A DNA stretch of 64,000 nt from Planctomycetaceae bacterium (GCA_947490615.1 CANLHK010000006.1:124001-188000), one strand, 5' to 3'. Positions 28,549-38,301 are shown, numbered from the stretch's first letter. Numbers and translations are program-made. Notes: generated by a model from the letters alone, not told the origin.

Positions 28549-30576
28549 ATGCGCGCGTCCGTCTTCCTCCTCTCGACCGTCCTCTTCAACCTCCACGCGA
28601 GCGGACTTGCATCCGCGCAAAGCGCACCTGCTCCCGCAGGTCCTGCGATCGACGCCGAGGCAGCGCCCGAGATGTTCATTGCCATCCCTGGCGTCCGCGA
28701 GTTCCGCGGCGTGTTGACAGCGCGGCCGTTGCAGAACTCCGATGCCGATCGTCTGAGCCTCACGATGCGCCAGCTCAACGCGGCGATCGACGGCGCGATC
28801 CGCGATCTCACCACCTATGAGATTCAGCGCTATGTGCCCGAGACCGACGAGTACCAGATCACGGTGCCCGCGGGCGAGACGGAAAACTCCGTCGCCGCGA
28901 AACTGATGGCCACGGGAAACTTCCAGTATGTCGAGCCCGACTGGACCGTGTATCCAGTCGGCTGCCCGAACGACGCGAACTTCGCCTCGCAGTGGCACCA
29001 CGGCGCGACGCGCATGGCTTCGTGCGCAGCGTGGGATCTGCAAACAGGATCACCGTCCGTCGTCGTCGCGATTTGCGACACGGGTGTGCGCACGCGCCAT
29101 GTCGACCTCACGCTCAATCGCCGCGAGGGATACAACGTCACTGCAGCGCGCTGGGAATCCGCGGGCGGACTCATCAACGATGTGAACGGTCACGGCACCA
29201 ACTGCACGGGATGCTCGGCGGGCAACGGCAACAACGCTCTCGGCATCTCAGGAATTGGCTGGAATCTCGGCCATCGCATGATGCGCGTCACCGACCTCGC
29301 CACAGGCAGCGCGTCGATCTCCAACCTCACGACTGCAGCGCGTGTTGCAGCTGATGCAGGTGATCGCGTCGCGAGCGTCAGCTACAGCGGCGTCACCTCC
29401 TCGACCGTGAACTCCACGGGCACCTATGTGCGCAGCAAGAACGCGATGCTGGTGTGGGCGGCGGGCAACGAAGCCACCACCATGACGGGCAACCGCAACG
29501 ACGATGTCCTCATCGTCGGCGCGTCGGATTCCAATGATCTCCTGGCGAGCTTCTCGAATCGCGGCTCACTCGTCGATTTCGTCGCTCCTGGCGTGAGCAT
29601 CTTTACGACCTCCAACGCAGGCGACACTTCCTACGCGTCGGTCAGCGGCACCAGCTTCTCCTGCCCGATCACGGCTGGACTCTGCGGACTGATCTGGTCG
29701 CGCAATCCAACGCTGACTCCAGCGCAGGTTGAGTCGATCATCCGCGGTTCCTGCACCGATCTCGGCACCGCCGGACTCGACGACCTCTACGGATACGGCC
29801 GCATCAATTCCAGCGCCGCCATCGCGGCCACGCCACCAGTCAGCGGCGACACCGTGCCGCCTGCGGCGCCGGTCTCGCTGTTGGCGACGCCAGGCCAACT
29901 CACCGTGAGCCTCAACTGGGCTGCGAACTCCGAGAGCGATCTCGCGGGCTACCGCGTCTATCGCTCGACCACCAACGGCTCGGGCTATGTGGAAGTGTCT
30001 ACCGCACTCGTCACGGGCACCGCGTTCCTGAACTCGGGGCTCACTGGTGGAGTCACCTATTACTATGTGATTCGCGCCCAGGACACCGCAGGCAACCAGT
30101 CTGGCAACTCGATCCAGGCCTTCGCGACGCCCACCGCGCCGCCAACGCCCGTGACCCTCTTCACTGATGGATTTGAATCAGGCAACCTCACGGTTGGCGG
30201 CTGGGTCACGCAAAACGGTCAGGCCACAGCCAGCACGGCTGGGCGCCAAACGGGAACCTGGGGTGCGCGCATCACAGGCACCAGCTGGCTTGAGAAGTCG
30301 CGCTCGACCGTGGGCTACAACACCATCGCTCTTGTGTTCGGCCGCCGCACTTCGGGCATGGATGCTGGTGAGTTCCTCACCATCGAATGGTGGAACGGCA
30401 GCGCGTGGACCTCGGCTGGCACCGTGAACACGACCGCGTGGGTGACCCAGACCGTGAATCTGCCCGCGGCTGCCGCAGGCAACGCAGCGTTCAAGTTCCG
30501 CTTCCGCACCAATGCCAGCGCGACCAACGAGCGCGGCGACATCGACAATGTGACGCTTCGCGGCACGCCGAACTGA
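28549..30576 (+). CDS. Secreted S8 subtilisin-like protease with fibronectin type III domain
   Basis: The 675-residue protein starts at ATG 28549, with GAAGGAG six bases upstream, and has a signal peptide ending near ASAQ. An inhibitor-like propeptide ends at FQYVEPDW. The subtilase domain has Asp177 (ICDTGVRT), His215 (NGHGTN) and Ser369 (GTSFSCP), so the triad is complete. A fibronectin type III domain follows (about residues 440-530), then a C-terminal beta-sandwich (FTDGFESGN...) of the kind that binds substrate or the cell surface. No dockerin or PEP-CTERM tail. Role: extracellular protein breakdown. A strong terminator follows. Confidence 0.93.
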   Translation: MRASVFLLSTVLFNLHASGLASAQSAPAPAGPAIDAEAAPEMFIAIPGVREFRGVLTARPLQNSDADRLSLTMRQLNAAIDGAIRDLTTYEIQRYVPETDEYQITVPAGETENSVAAKLMATGNFQYVEPDWTVYPVGCPNDANFASQWHHGATRMASCAAWDLQTGSPSVVVAICDTGVRTRHVDLTLNRREGYNVTAARWESAGGLINDVNGHGTNCTGCSAGNGNNALGISGIGWNLGHRMMRVTDLATGSASISNLTTAARVAADAGDRVASVSYSGVTSSTVNSTGTYVRSKNAMLVWAAGNEATTMTGNRNDDVLIVGASDSNDLLASFSNRGSLVDFVAPGVSIFTTSNAGDTSYASVSGTSFSCPITAGLCGLIWSRNPTLTPAQVESIIRGSCTDLGTAGLDDLYGYGRINSSAAIAATPPVSGDTVPPAAPVSLLATPGQLTVSLNWAANSESDLAGYRVYRSTTNGSGYVEVSTALVTGTAFLNSGLTGGVTYYYVIRAQDTAGNQSGNSIQAFATPTAPPTPVTLFTDGFESGNLTVGGWVTQNGQATASTAGRQTGTWGARITGTSWLEKSRSTVGYNTIALVFGRRTSGMDAGEFLTIEWWNGSAWTSAGTVNTTAWVTQTVNLPAAAAGNAAFKFRFRTNASATNERGDIDNVTLRGTPN

Positions 30577-30609
30577 CGGCGGCACGAGCAGCCAACCCAA
30601 TCAACTCCC

Positions 30610-30647
30610 GGCGCCTCCGTCCTCGTGACGGAGGCGCCTTTCTTTTT
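30610..30647 (+). terminator. Terminator of the S8 protease gene
   Basis: Stem GGCGCCTCCGTC/GACGGAGGCGCC (30610-30621, 30627-30638) followed by TTTCTTTTT. Confidence 0.85.
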
Positions 30648-30675
30648 CCGACTGCGAGGCGCGCGCTCGCCGATG

Positions 30676-30681
30676 TAGGAT
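30676..30681 (+). promoter_or_regulatory. -10 element TAGGAT before the GT2 gene
   Basis: TAGGAT ends nine bases before ATG 30691; no Shine-Dalgarno sequence intervenes. Confidence 0.4.
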
Positions 30682-30690
30682 CGCGCCCGC

Positions 30691-31521
30691 ATGTCGATCT
30701 CGATCCTGATCCTCACCCTGAACGAAGAGCCGAACATCGGCGCCTGCATCGACTCGCTCGCGGGCTTTGACGACATCGTTGTCTTCGACAGTCTCAGTAA
30801 GGACCGCACCAAAGAGATCGCGCTCGCGCGCGGGACACGCATCGTTGAGCGTCCCTTCGACAACTGGGCTGCCCACCAGAACTGGGCGATGGATCACATC
30901 GACTTCCGCCACCCGTGGGTCTTCTACCTCGATGCCGATGAGCGCATGACACCCGCCCTACGCGCCGAAATCCTGGCGATCGCCAACGACTCGTCCCGCA
31001 CCGAAGTCGCGTATTACTGCGGCCGCATGAACTTCTTCATGGGCAAGTGGATCCGCCATGCCATGCCGCCAGGGATGATCATGCGCTTCTTCCGACCGCG
31101 CTCCATTCGCTTTGAGCGGTTGGTCAATCCAGTCCCCGTGCTCAGCGGACCGCACGGCTACCTCAAGAACTACTTCGAGCACTACAACTTCTCGAAGGGT
31201 CTCACCGAGTGGTTTGACAAGCACAACAAATACAGCCTCTTCGAAGCAATGGAAGGCATGAAGCTGCGCGGCCAACAGCGCGCTGGCATTGGCGCACTCT
31301 TCTCGCGCGACAGCTTCGCGCGCCGCCGCGCCATGAAGGAACTCAGCTTCCGATTGCCGTTTCGAACCCTGCTGAAGTTTTGCTACCTCTACTTCGTGCA
31401 GCGCGGATTCCTTGATGGACATGCGGGTTTCACCTACTGCCGACTGCAGGCGATCTATGAGTACATGATCGTGGTGAAGATGCGGGAACTCGCGCGCGCC
31501 GAGAAGGGCCTGCCGAGTTAG
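30691..31521 (+). CDS. Family 2 glycosyltransferase, WaaE/KdtX-like
   Basis: The 276-residue cytoplasmic or membrane-associated enzyme has a GT-A fold. N-terminal nucleotide-sugar motif: SILILTLNEEPNIGACIDSL. The metal-binding DXD motif is in FYLDADERM. The short length and the C-terminal YLYFVQRGFLDGHAGF block resemble the WaaE/KdtX branch, which adds a sugar to lipopolysaccharide core or other surface glycans. The acceptor is not predictable. A stand-alone gene, 29 bases before the S46 peptidase, which has its own -10 element. Confidence 0.85.
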   Translation: MSISILILTLNEEPNIGACIDSLAGFDDIVVFDSLSKDRTKEIALARGTRIVERPFDNWAAHQNWAMDHIDFRHPWVFYLDADERMTPALRAEILAIANDSSRTEVAYYCGRMNFFMGKWIRHAMPPGMIMRFFRPRSIRFERLVNPVPVLSGPHGYLKNYFEHYNFSKGLTEWFDKHNKYSLFEAMEGMKLRGQQRAGIGALFSRDSFARRRAMKELSFRLPFRTLLKFCYLYFVQRGFLDGHAGFTYCRLQAIYEYMIVVKMRELARAEKGLPS

Positions 31522-31538
31522 CACGCGACGCGGCTCGA

Positions 31539-31544
31539 TATGCT
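31539..31544 (+). promoter_or_regulatory. -10 element TATGCT, 6 bases before ATG 31551
   Basis: TANNNT in exact leaderless position. No Shine-Dalgarno sequence before the start. Confidence 0.5.
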
Positions 31545-31550
31545 GCGTCC

Positions 31551-33635
31551 ATGCTCTCCTGCTCTCGCTTCGTGATCGCGCTCCTGGTTCTTACGGCTTC
31601 GCTTGCTCACGCCGAGGAAGGCATGTGGCTTCCCAACGCGATCCCTGCGGAAGCACTGAAGGCGAAGTACGGATTCACGGGCACACCGCAGCTCTTTGAA
31701 CACCTGCAGAAATCCGCCGTGCGCGTTTCAACGGGCGGATCGGGATCCATCGTGTCTGCGGGCGGCCTCGTCATGACCAACCACCATGTCGGCAGCGACA
31801 TGCTTGCCAAACTCTCGACACCCGAACGCGACTTGTTGAAGACGGGTTTCCACGCCAAGACACTCGCGGAAGAACTCCCCTGCCCTGACATCGAGTTGGA
31901 TGTCCTCTGGTCGATCGAGGATGTCACCGCCCGTGTGCACGACGCCGCCAAGGGGCTGAGCGACGCCGCCGCTGCTGGCGCTGCGAAACGCAAGGCCGTC
32001 GCGCAGATCGAAGACGAGAGCGAGCAGACCACAGCGTTGAAGAGCGAAGTCGTGACGCTCTATCAAGGCGGTCGCTACCACCTCTACCGCTCTAAGACTT
32101 ACCGCGATGTTCGACTGGTGTTCGCACCCGAAACCGCGATCGCGTTCTTTGGCGGCGATGCCGACAACTTCGAGTTCCCTCGCTTTGATCTCGACTGCTG
32201 CTTCTTTCGCATCTATGAGAAGGGCGCGCCGCTGCAGGCCGAGCACTTCTTGTCGTGGGATCGTGACGGCGCCAACGCGAACGAACTCGTCTTTACCTGG
32301 GGCCATCCTGGCTCTACGAATCGGCTCTACACCGCCGACCATGTGGCCTTCTTGCGCGATATCGAAGAGCCCGCGTCCTTGCGCCGACTCTGGCGCAATG
32401 AGGTTCGCCTCATGACCTTCATGGGCCGAAGTGCAGAGAACGCCCGCATCGCGCGAGAAGACTTCTTTGGCACGCAGAACAGTCGTAAGGCGACGCAGGG
32501 CCTCGTCGACGCGCTGCAAGATCCCGCGTTGGTTGCCTCAAAGCGCGCGGAAGAAGCGGCGCTGCTTGACAGGTTGAAGGGAAAGCCCGAAGCAGCGCAG
32601 TTTGAACGCGGCCGCGCCATGGTGCGAGCGTCGCTTGACGCATCGTCCCGTCTCGCGCGCGACTATCTCCCCTTGGAACGACGCTTCCGCGCGGGTGATC
32701 TCGCTGCGTTGGCGCGCACAATTGTGCGGCTCAACAGCGAGCAACGAAAGCCCAGCGCGGATCGCCTTCCTGAGTATGGTGATGCGGGTCGCGAGACGCT
32801 CGAGACCATGCTCTACTCGCCCGCGCCGATTCACGCGGCACTCGAGATTGAGCGGCTGACTTCGTGGCTCTCTGGCCTTGCCGAAGAACGCGGCCTCGAC
32901 GATCCGCTGGTCCGCAAGGTGCTCGCTGGCATGAGCCCGCGCGCACGCGCCACGGCGCTGGTCCAATCGACCGCGCTCGCAGAGGTCGCTTCCCGCAAGG
33001 CGCATGTCGCGCTCTCAAGTCGCGCGCTCGCTGACGCCACCGACTCGATGATCCAGTTCGCGCTGCTGCTCGACGCCGAAGCGCGCCGCGCGCGCAAGGC
33101 GTGGGAAGATGAGGTCGAGAGTCCGCAGCGACTCGGCTACGCAGAGATTGCGACAGCGCGCTTTGCTGCGTTAGGTGACAGCACCTATCCCGACGCGACC
33201 TTCACCCTTCGAATGAGCTACGGCACCGTGCAAGGGTGGACGACCGATGCAGGCCAGGAGATCGCTCCCTGTACGACGCTCGGCGGGACCTTTACTCGCG
33301 CGACGGAGCGCGAAGGTGATCCTGCCTTCGAACTGCCCTCCACTTGGCTCGCCGCGAAGACCAAACTCAAGAGTGACACCCCCTTCAACTTCGTGACGAC
33401 CAACGACATCATCGGAGGCAACTCAGGTTCGCCCGTGGTCGATGCCGACGGCGAAATCGTTGGGCTCATCTTCGACGGCAACCTCGACAGCCTCGCGGGC
33501 GATGTCGTGTTTGACATCACCCGCAATCGCGCGGTCGCCGTCGATGCGCGCGGAATGTTGGAGGCGATGCGCACGGTCTATGGCGCTGGCGCACTCGTCG
33601 ACGAGATGACCAAGCCGATCGCGTCTCCGAAGTAG
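31551..33635 (+). CDS. S46 family dipeptidyl-peptidase (DPP7/DPP11 type)
   Basis: The 694-residue protein has a signal peptide (ASLAHA-EEGMW). The N-terminal EEGMW and the MTNHH block with His78/His79 are S46 hallmarks; family members usually have NHHCG, here NHHVG. The nucleophile is Ser625 in GGNSGSPV, followed by the conserved IFDGNLDSL. Length is normal for the family. S46 enzymes remove dipeptides from peptide N-termini in the periplasm or at the outer membrane, typically in organisms that live on proteins. That fits the other exported peptidases nearby. Confidence 0.93.
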   Translation: MLSCSRFVIALLVLTASLAHAEEGMWLPNAIPAEALKAKYGFTGTPQLFEHLQKSAVRVSTGGSGSIVSAGGLVMTNHHVGSDMLAKLSTPERDLLKTGFHAKTLAEELPCPDIELDVLWSIEDVTARVHDAAKGLSDAAAAGAAKRKAVAQIEDESEQTTALKSEVVTLYQGGRYHLYRSKTYRDVRLVFAPETAIAFFGGDADNFEFPRFDLDCCFFRIYEKGAPLQAEHFLSWDRDGANANELVFTWGHPGSTNRLYTADHVAFLRDIEEPASLRRLWRNEVRLMTFMGRSAENARIAREDFFGTQNSRKATQGLVDALQDPALVASKRAEEAALLDRLKGKPEAAQFERGRAMVRASLDASSRLARDYLPLERRFRAGDLAALARTIVRLNSEQRKPSADRLPEYGDAGRETLETMLYSPAPIHAALEIERLTSWLSGLAEERGLDDPLVRKVLAGMSPRARATALVQSTALAEVASRKAHVALSSRALADATDSMIQFALLLDAEARRARKAWEDEVESPQRLGYAEIATARFAALGDSTYPDATFTLRMSYGTVQGWTTDAGQEIAPCTTLGGTFTRATEREGDPAFELPSTWLAAKTKLKSDTPFNFVTTNDIIGGNSGSPVVDADGEIVGLIFDGNLDSLAGDVVFDITRNRAVAVDARGMLEAMRTVYGAGALVDEMTKPIASPK

Positions 33636-33681
33636 TGACGCTGCGAAAGGCCCGCGCAGCATGGCGATCCTCGGTCGCCGC

Positions 33682-33687
33682 TACTCT
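33682..33687 (+). promoter_or_regulatory. -10 element TACTCT, 6 bases before ATG 33694
   Basis: Exact leaderless geometry. It also supports ATG 33694 over the upstream in-frame ATG 33661. Confidence 0.5.
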
Positions 33688-33693
33688 GCGCGC

Positions 33694-36219
33694 ATGCTCC
33701 GATTCTGCAGGGTTCTCTCCGTCACGCTCGCAGCATCGCTTGCTGCGCTCACATTCCAACCGCACTTGGCTGCCGCCGAAGATGGAGACATTCCAACCAT
33801 CGATGCCGCGGTGATCAAGGCGAACATCGCCCACCTTGCCTCGGATGAAATGAACGGTCGGTCGTTTCGTTCCGAAGATGGAAAGCGCGCCGCAGCGTGG
33901 GTCGCCGAGAAACTCGCCGCTGCGGGCGCGAAGCCGCTTGATGGCCGCACCTCCATGCTGCTGCCGATCGAGCGCATGCCCGCGGCGAGCCCGAATGTCG
34001 TGGCGTGGATTCCTGCCGCAGGCGACAAGCCCACGGGCGAGTTCATTCTCGTGAGCTCGCACTACGACCACTTGCCACCAAAGTCCAGCGCCGTAGAGGG
34101 CGAGGATCGCATCTACAACGGCGCCGACGACAACGCCAGCGGAACCTGCGGCGTGATCGCCGTGGCCCACGCGCTGCGCAACGACAAGCTCAATGTTGGC
34201 GTCGTGCTCGTGGCGTTTACGGGCGAAGAGGCGGGACTTGTCGGAAGCCGCGCTTTCGTGGATGAAGAGACGATCGCGCCCGCGCGCATCCGCGGCGTCT
34301 TCAACATGGACATGATTTCGCGTCAACCCGACGGCGCGATTCGCCTCGACGGCGGACCGAAGGGCAAGATCCTCGTCGATCTTCTCGTTCGCCTCGCGCC
34401 GCAAGTGCCCATCGAACTCAAGGTCGATACCCATCCCGATTGGCTGCAGCGCAGCGATCAGGGCGCGTTTCTCGCTGCGGGGATCCCTGCGGTTCTCTTC
34501 AGCTGCGAGGACCACGAGGACTACCACAAGGTCACCGACCACGCCGACAAGGTTGACGCAGAACTCGCAGCCAAGACTGCGGCGCTCGTGGCAGGCGCCG
34601 TGCGCGTCTTTGCCCGCGAGATGAGTGCGCGCTATGACCTCTCGCCGCTCGAACCCGCGGCACTCGCCGCTGGAACCCGCACGCTTCGTGTGGGAAGGCC
34701 GAGCGTCAATCCGCCCTACTGGAAGCCCTCCACGCGGCGCGATCCGACACGCGGACTCGACCAAGAGGTCGTGACAGAACTTGCCAAACGACTCGGATGG
34801 AAGATCGAAGAGAAGACGATTCCACTCGAAGGCGAACTCGCTCCGCTCAAGAGCGGCGAAGTCGACTTGATCGCCAACGGATTCCTGAAGACCGATGAGC
34901 GCGCGGCAGAGTTCGCGCTCACCGCGCCCTACTGCCAGAGCAGCGGCATCGGCGCGCTGATGAAGAAGGACTCGCCGATTCGCGGCGTGGCTGATCTTTC
35001 GAGCCGTCGCATCGGTGTCGCCGACGGAACGCCCGAAGAATCATGGGCGCTCGAGCACGCGACAGGCGCGAGCATCGTCGCCGCCGACGGTCTCGTGGCC
35101 TTGCGCACCCAACGCGTCGAGCGCGGAGAACTCGATGCGCTTCTCGGCGACTACGCGGCGCTTGCTGCGCGCGCCACGCGCGATCCCGCTTTCGCAGCGA
35201 TTCGTCTTGCGCCAGCTCCGACAGTCTTCGCACTGCGCGCGAGCGATCGCGCCGCCGCAGACGCCATCACCGCCGAGCTCGCGCGCATGGAGTCCGACGG
35301 AACTCTTGCCACGCTGCGCGCCAAGTACGGACTCGTCGAGCATCGCGTCATTGGCCAAGACAAGGGCCGCGTCGTTCGCATCGCACCATCGGGCGCCGTC
35401 GAATGGGAAGTGCCCTGCGGACACAACTCCCACGACCTCGCGGTGCTCGCCAACGGAAATCTGTTGCTTCATCTCGCGCCCGACCACATCGTCGAGATGA
35501 CACCCGCCAAGGCCGTCGTGTGGGAATGGACGAGTAAGCCCGTCGCACCCAATACCAAACGCGTCGAAATCCACGGATTTCAGCGGCTTCCTGATGGGAC
35601 CACGATGATCGCCGAGACGAGCAATCTGCGGATCATCGAAGTCAACAAGGCGGGCGAAGTGATCAAGAGCGTGCCGATCACCGTCGAGCGACCCGATCCG
35701 CACCGCGACACGCGACGCGTGCGCAAGACTGACGCGGGGACCTACCTCGTCTGCCATGAAGGCCTCGGACTCGTGCGCGAGTACGACGCGAAGGGCACGA
35801 TCGTCTGGGAGTACGCGATTGACCTCAACGGCCAACCCGAAACGGGTGGTCACGACGGCCACGGCACCTGCGTCTTCAACGCGATTCGATTGAAGAACGG
35901 CAACACGCTCATCGCTGGCGGCAACAACAACCGCGTCATGGAGGTCGATCCCTCGAAGAAGGTCGTCTGGTCGATCGAGCGCGACGAACTCAAGCGCCCC
36001 GATGGTCGGGCGATTCACCTCTGCTGGGTCACGACGCTGCAGGCACTTCCCAACGGCAACATCATCTTCGGCAACACCCACGCAGGTCCAGGGCATCCGC
36101 AGATGATCGAAGTCACCCGCGAGAAGAAAGTCGTGTGGATGCTCGACGATTGGGCTGCGTTCGGTAATGATCTCTGCACGGGCTGGTGTGTAGACCTTCC
36201 TGCGGAGACCATTCGATGA
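33694..36219 (+). CDS. Three-part fusion: M28 peptidase, family 3 solute-binding domain, PQQ/ASST-like propeller
   Basis: The 841-residue exported protein has a signal peptide ending at HLAAA-E. Residues about 25-320 are an M28 aminopeptidase with zinc-site motifs His123 (SSHYDH), Asp145/146 (GADDNASG), TGEEAG, NMDMISR and the final His in EDHEDYHKVTDH. Residues about 330-550 match an amino-acid-binding (SBP family 3) domain: TLRVGRPSVNPPYWKP, GLDQEVVTELAKRLGW, DLIANGFLKTDERA, LRAKYG. Residues about 550-841 form a propeller with repeats such as NGNTLIAGGNNNRVMEVDP. Possibly cuts peptides and binds the released amino acid; that is inference. The stop overlaps the next start (ATGA). Confidence 0.85.
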   Translation: MLRFCRVLSVTLAASLAALTFQPHLAAAEDGDIPTIDAAVIKANIAHLASDEMNGRSFRSEDGKRAAAWVAEKLAAAGAKPLDGRTSMLLPIERMPAASPNVVAWIPAAGDKPTGEFILVSSHYDHLPPKSSAVEGEDRIYNGADDNASGTCGVIAVAHALRNDKLNVGVVLVAFTGEEAGLVGSRAFVDEETIAPARIRGVFNMDMISRQPDGAIRLDGGPKGKILVDLLVRLAPQVPIELKVDTHPDWLQRSDQGAFLAAGIPAVLFSCEDHEDYHKVTDHADKVDAELAAKTAALVAGAVRVFAREMSARYDLSPLEPAALAAGTRTLRVGRPSVNPPYWKPSTRRDPTRGLDQEVVTELAKRLGWKIEEKTIPLEGELAPLKSGEVDLIANGFLKTDERAAEFALTAPYCQSSGIGALMKKDSPIRGVADLSSRRIGVADGTPEESWALEHATGASIVAADGLVALRTQRVERGELDALLGDYAALAARATRDPAFAAIRLAPAPTVFALRASDRAAADAITAELARMESDGTLATLRAKYGLVEHRVIGQDKGRVVRIAPSGAVEWEVPCGHNSHDLAVLANGNLLLHLAPDHIVEMTPAKAVVWEWTSKPVAPNTKRVEIHGFQRLPDGTTMIAETSNLRIIEVNKAGEVIKSVPITVERPDPHRDTRRVRKTDAGTYLVCHEGLGLVREYDAKGTIVWEYAIDLNGQPETGGHDGHGTCVFNAIRLKNGNTLIAGGNNNRVMEVDPSKKVVWSIERDELKRPDGRAIHLCWVTTLQALPNGNIIFGNTHAGPGHPQMIEVTREKKVVWMLDDWAAFGNDLCTGWCVDLPAETIR

Positions 36220-37184
36220 AGCACCTCGCCAACGGAAGCGACGACGCAACGATGATCACGCGCTGCCCATTTTTTGCGGCGCTTCTGGCACTTTCGCCCG
36301 CGCTCAGCGCAGGCGCGCTCGCTGATGAAATCCAACATCGGTTTCTTGCCTTTGGTTCGTCGACGCGACTCGTCGAAGCCGATGGCTCCGCGTCGTGGAC
36401 CTTTCCCGAGAGTTCGCGCGACGGACAAATGCTCGCGAGCGGGAACATCCTGCTCGTCCTCTCCAAGAGCGAGAAGCGCCCACACGGCGCGGTCGTCGAA
36501 GTGCAGCGGTCGGGCTCCGACGCAGGAAAGATCGTCTTTGAGCATGTCGGCACGCAGAGTGAAGTGAACACCGCGCAGCGACTCGAGAACGGCAACACCA
36601 TGCTCGTCGAAGCGGGCGAGCATCCGCGCATTCTTGAAGTCGACCCGAAGGGCGCGATCGTGAGCGAGACCGCGATTCGCTGCCAAAGCGACAACCACCA
36701 CATGGAATCGCGCATGACGCGAAAGCTCGCCAACGGGAACTATCTCGTGCCGCAGCTGCTCGATCGCGTCGTGCGCGAATACACGCCCAAGGGCGAAGTC
36801 GTGCGCGAAGTCAAGACGCCTGACGCGCCGAAAGATGCGTGGCCCTTCACGGCGATCAGTCTTCCAAGCGGCAACCTGCTCATCACCTGTACGCACGGCA
36901 ACATGGTGATCGAGGTGGATGCTGCAGGCACCGAAGTGTGGCGACTCACCAACGCTGACTTTGACCGCCCTCTACTGAACGACCCGTGCGGCGCGCAGCG
37001 GCTTGCCAACGGAAACACCGTCATTTGCAGCTACGCCATCGGTGATGGGGGAACCAAGCTGCTGGAAGTCACGCGCGAGAAGAAGGTGGTCTGGACCTTC
37101 ACCGAGCCCACTGGCTCTGGCATCCACGAGGTGCAGATTCTCTCGACCAACGGCACACCGCTCACGGAGAAGCCGCTTCGCTAG
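36216..37184 (+). CDS. PQQ/ASST-like beta-propeller protein
   Basis: The 322-residue protein's ATG overlaps the stop of the fusion gene (ATGA), with GCGGAG upstream, so it is translationally coupled. Signal peptide near ALSAGALADE. The propeller repeats (LENGNTMLVEAGEHPRILEV; LANGNYLVPQLL; LPSGNLLITC; LANGNTVICSY) are the same type as the C-terminal third of the preceding protein, including VTREKKVVW in both. It looks like a freed duplicate of that domain. The fold resembles arylsulfotransferase-like and PQQ-dependent propellers, but no catalytic residue set is evident, so a binding role is likelier. Confidence 0.75.
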   Translation: MKHLANGSDDATMITRCPFFAALLALSPALSAGALADEIQHRFLAFGSSTRLVEADGSASWTFPESSRDGQMLASGNILLVLSKSEKRPHGAVVEVQRSGSDAGKIVFEHVGTQSEVNTAQRLENGNTMLVEAGEHPRILEVDPKGAIVSETAIRCQSDNHHMESRMTRKLANGNYLVPQLLDRVVREYTPKGEVVREVKTPDAPKDAWPFTAISLPSGNLLITCTHGNMVIEVDAAGTEVWRLTNADFDRPLLNDPCGAQRLANGNTVICSYAIGDGGTKLLEVTREKKVVWTFTEPTGSGIHEVQILSTNGTPLTEKPLR

Positions 37185-37192
37185 CGGCATGC

Positions 37193-37540
37193 GTGGATCG
37201 CCCCAGTCCACTTCGTCGTTGGCTCGCGCTTGGCGCGGCGTGGTTGCTTCCGCCAGTGATCCCACTTGTTGGCGTTGGTCCGCTCACCGAATGCTCGCAC
37301 TGCGTTGCGAACTACCTCGTCTGGTATCCGCTCATCCCCGCGATTCCGATCGCTGCACATCTTGGTGCGCGCGGAAACAGCGCCTTGATCTTCGCCGCGC
37401 TGGCCTTGGTGTGCTGGTTGATCGTCGCGTGGATCATTGCCACACGCGCCCCACGCCGCGGCTTTCTCGTTTACGCGATTGGTACTGCGCTGCTAGGAAT
37501 CTGGTGCAGCCTCGCCACCGCTGCAGCACTGCGCATGTGA
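37193..37540 (+). CDS. Small membrane protein, three transmembrane segments
   Basis: The 115-residue protein starts at GTG 37193, eight bases after the propeller gene. Hydrophobic segments near residues 10-28, 42-56 and 62-82, then a fourth at 88-110 (three or four crossings). A CSHC pair lies between the first two segments. I do not recognise a family. Possibly the third gene of the fusion-propeller operon; no separate promoter is visible. Confidence 0.55.
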   Translation: MDRPSPLRRWLALGAAWLLPPVIPLVGVGPLTECSHCVANYLVWYPLIPAIPIAAHLGARGNSALIFAALALVCWLIVAWIIATRAPRRGFLVYAIGTALLGIWCSLATAAALRM

Positions 37541-37567
37541 CACGCGCGCCGCGTGGACCACACGCTT

Positions 37568-38203
37568 CTAGAAAGCTCGCGACAGTCCGAGACGGAACAC
37601 GCCGTGCTCGGAACCAGACTCCAGCAGCGCGGCGTCGAGTGTCAAATCCCATGAATTGTCGAGTTCGACACGCGCGCCGATTCCAACGCTCCACGCGGAC
37701 TGCGCGGTGAGGAGTTGCTGATCGAGTCTCCCCTCCCGACTCTGCGCCTTGACTTCGCCGCGCATCGTGAGTTCAACCCCAGGCGCCACGAGACTCCTCG
37801 CGCGGACTCCAACAATCGGTGAAGGTGGCGCGGAGGGTTCTCGCGCGTCACCTTCGAGCGACTGATCCACCGGCGACACCCGGGCGCCTGCAAGCAGATC
37901 GATGTTGCTCGAACTCGCGCTCTGCACGCGCCACGCACCGCACAGGTCCGTCGAGAGAGCGCGCGCGCCGTTCTGGTTGCGCGCCACATCGAAGGCGCGC
38001 GTCGAGAAGAGCACACCCACCGCGTCGCCCCACCACGCCGCTGCGTCGTACTGGGGAAGTTGGCCCTGCATCGTCTGTTCCCACTCGACGGTCCACGCTG
38101 AGTCTGTTGTTGTGAGTTGCGCGTGCGCCCCTGCGCCCCCAACGATCGTGAGAGCGACGCCAAAGCTGGCAGAGACAACGAGGAACGATCGGTTCGGGCG
38201 CAT
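37568..38203 (-). CDS. Putative outer-membrane beta-barrel protein
   Basis: The 211-residue protein has an N-terminal signal peptide (AGAHAQ). It consists of alternating polar/hydrophobic strands with turns (SPIVGVRARSLVAPGVELTM; WSVGIGARVELDN; WDLTLDAALLE) and ends in FRLGLSRAF, the C-terminal Phe typical of outer-membrane barrels. No specific family is recognised. It is convergent with the small membrane gene (27 bases apart). It could instead be a periplasmic beta-rich protein. Confidence 0.55.
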   Translation of the reverse strand: MRPNRSFLVVSASFGVALTIVGGAGAHAQLTTTDSAWTVEWEQTMQGQLPQYDAAAWWGDAVGVLFSTRAFDVARNQNGARALSTDLCGAWRVQSASSSNIDLLAGARVSPVDQSLEGDAREPSAPPSPIVGVRARSLVAPGVELTMRGEVKAQSREGRLDQQLLTAQSAWSVGIGARVELDNSWDLTLDAALLESGSEHGVFRLGLSRAF

Positions 38204-38295
38204 CCACTCGAGACGACTCTGAGGGAACTTGGTGTTCTCGATTCCAACGAGATTGCGCCAACTTCTTCCTCGAATCAGCCTCGCACCTCGTTCAG

Positions 38296-38301
38296 TACCA
38301 T
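38296..38301 (+). promoter_or_regulatory. -10 element TACCAT, 6 bases before ATG 38308
   Basis: Exact leaderless geometry. It also discounts the out-of-frame ATG that overlaps the end of the element at 38300. Confidence 0.5.
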
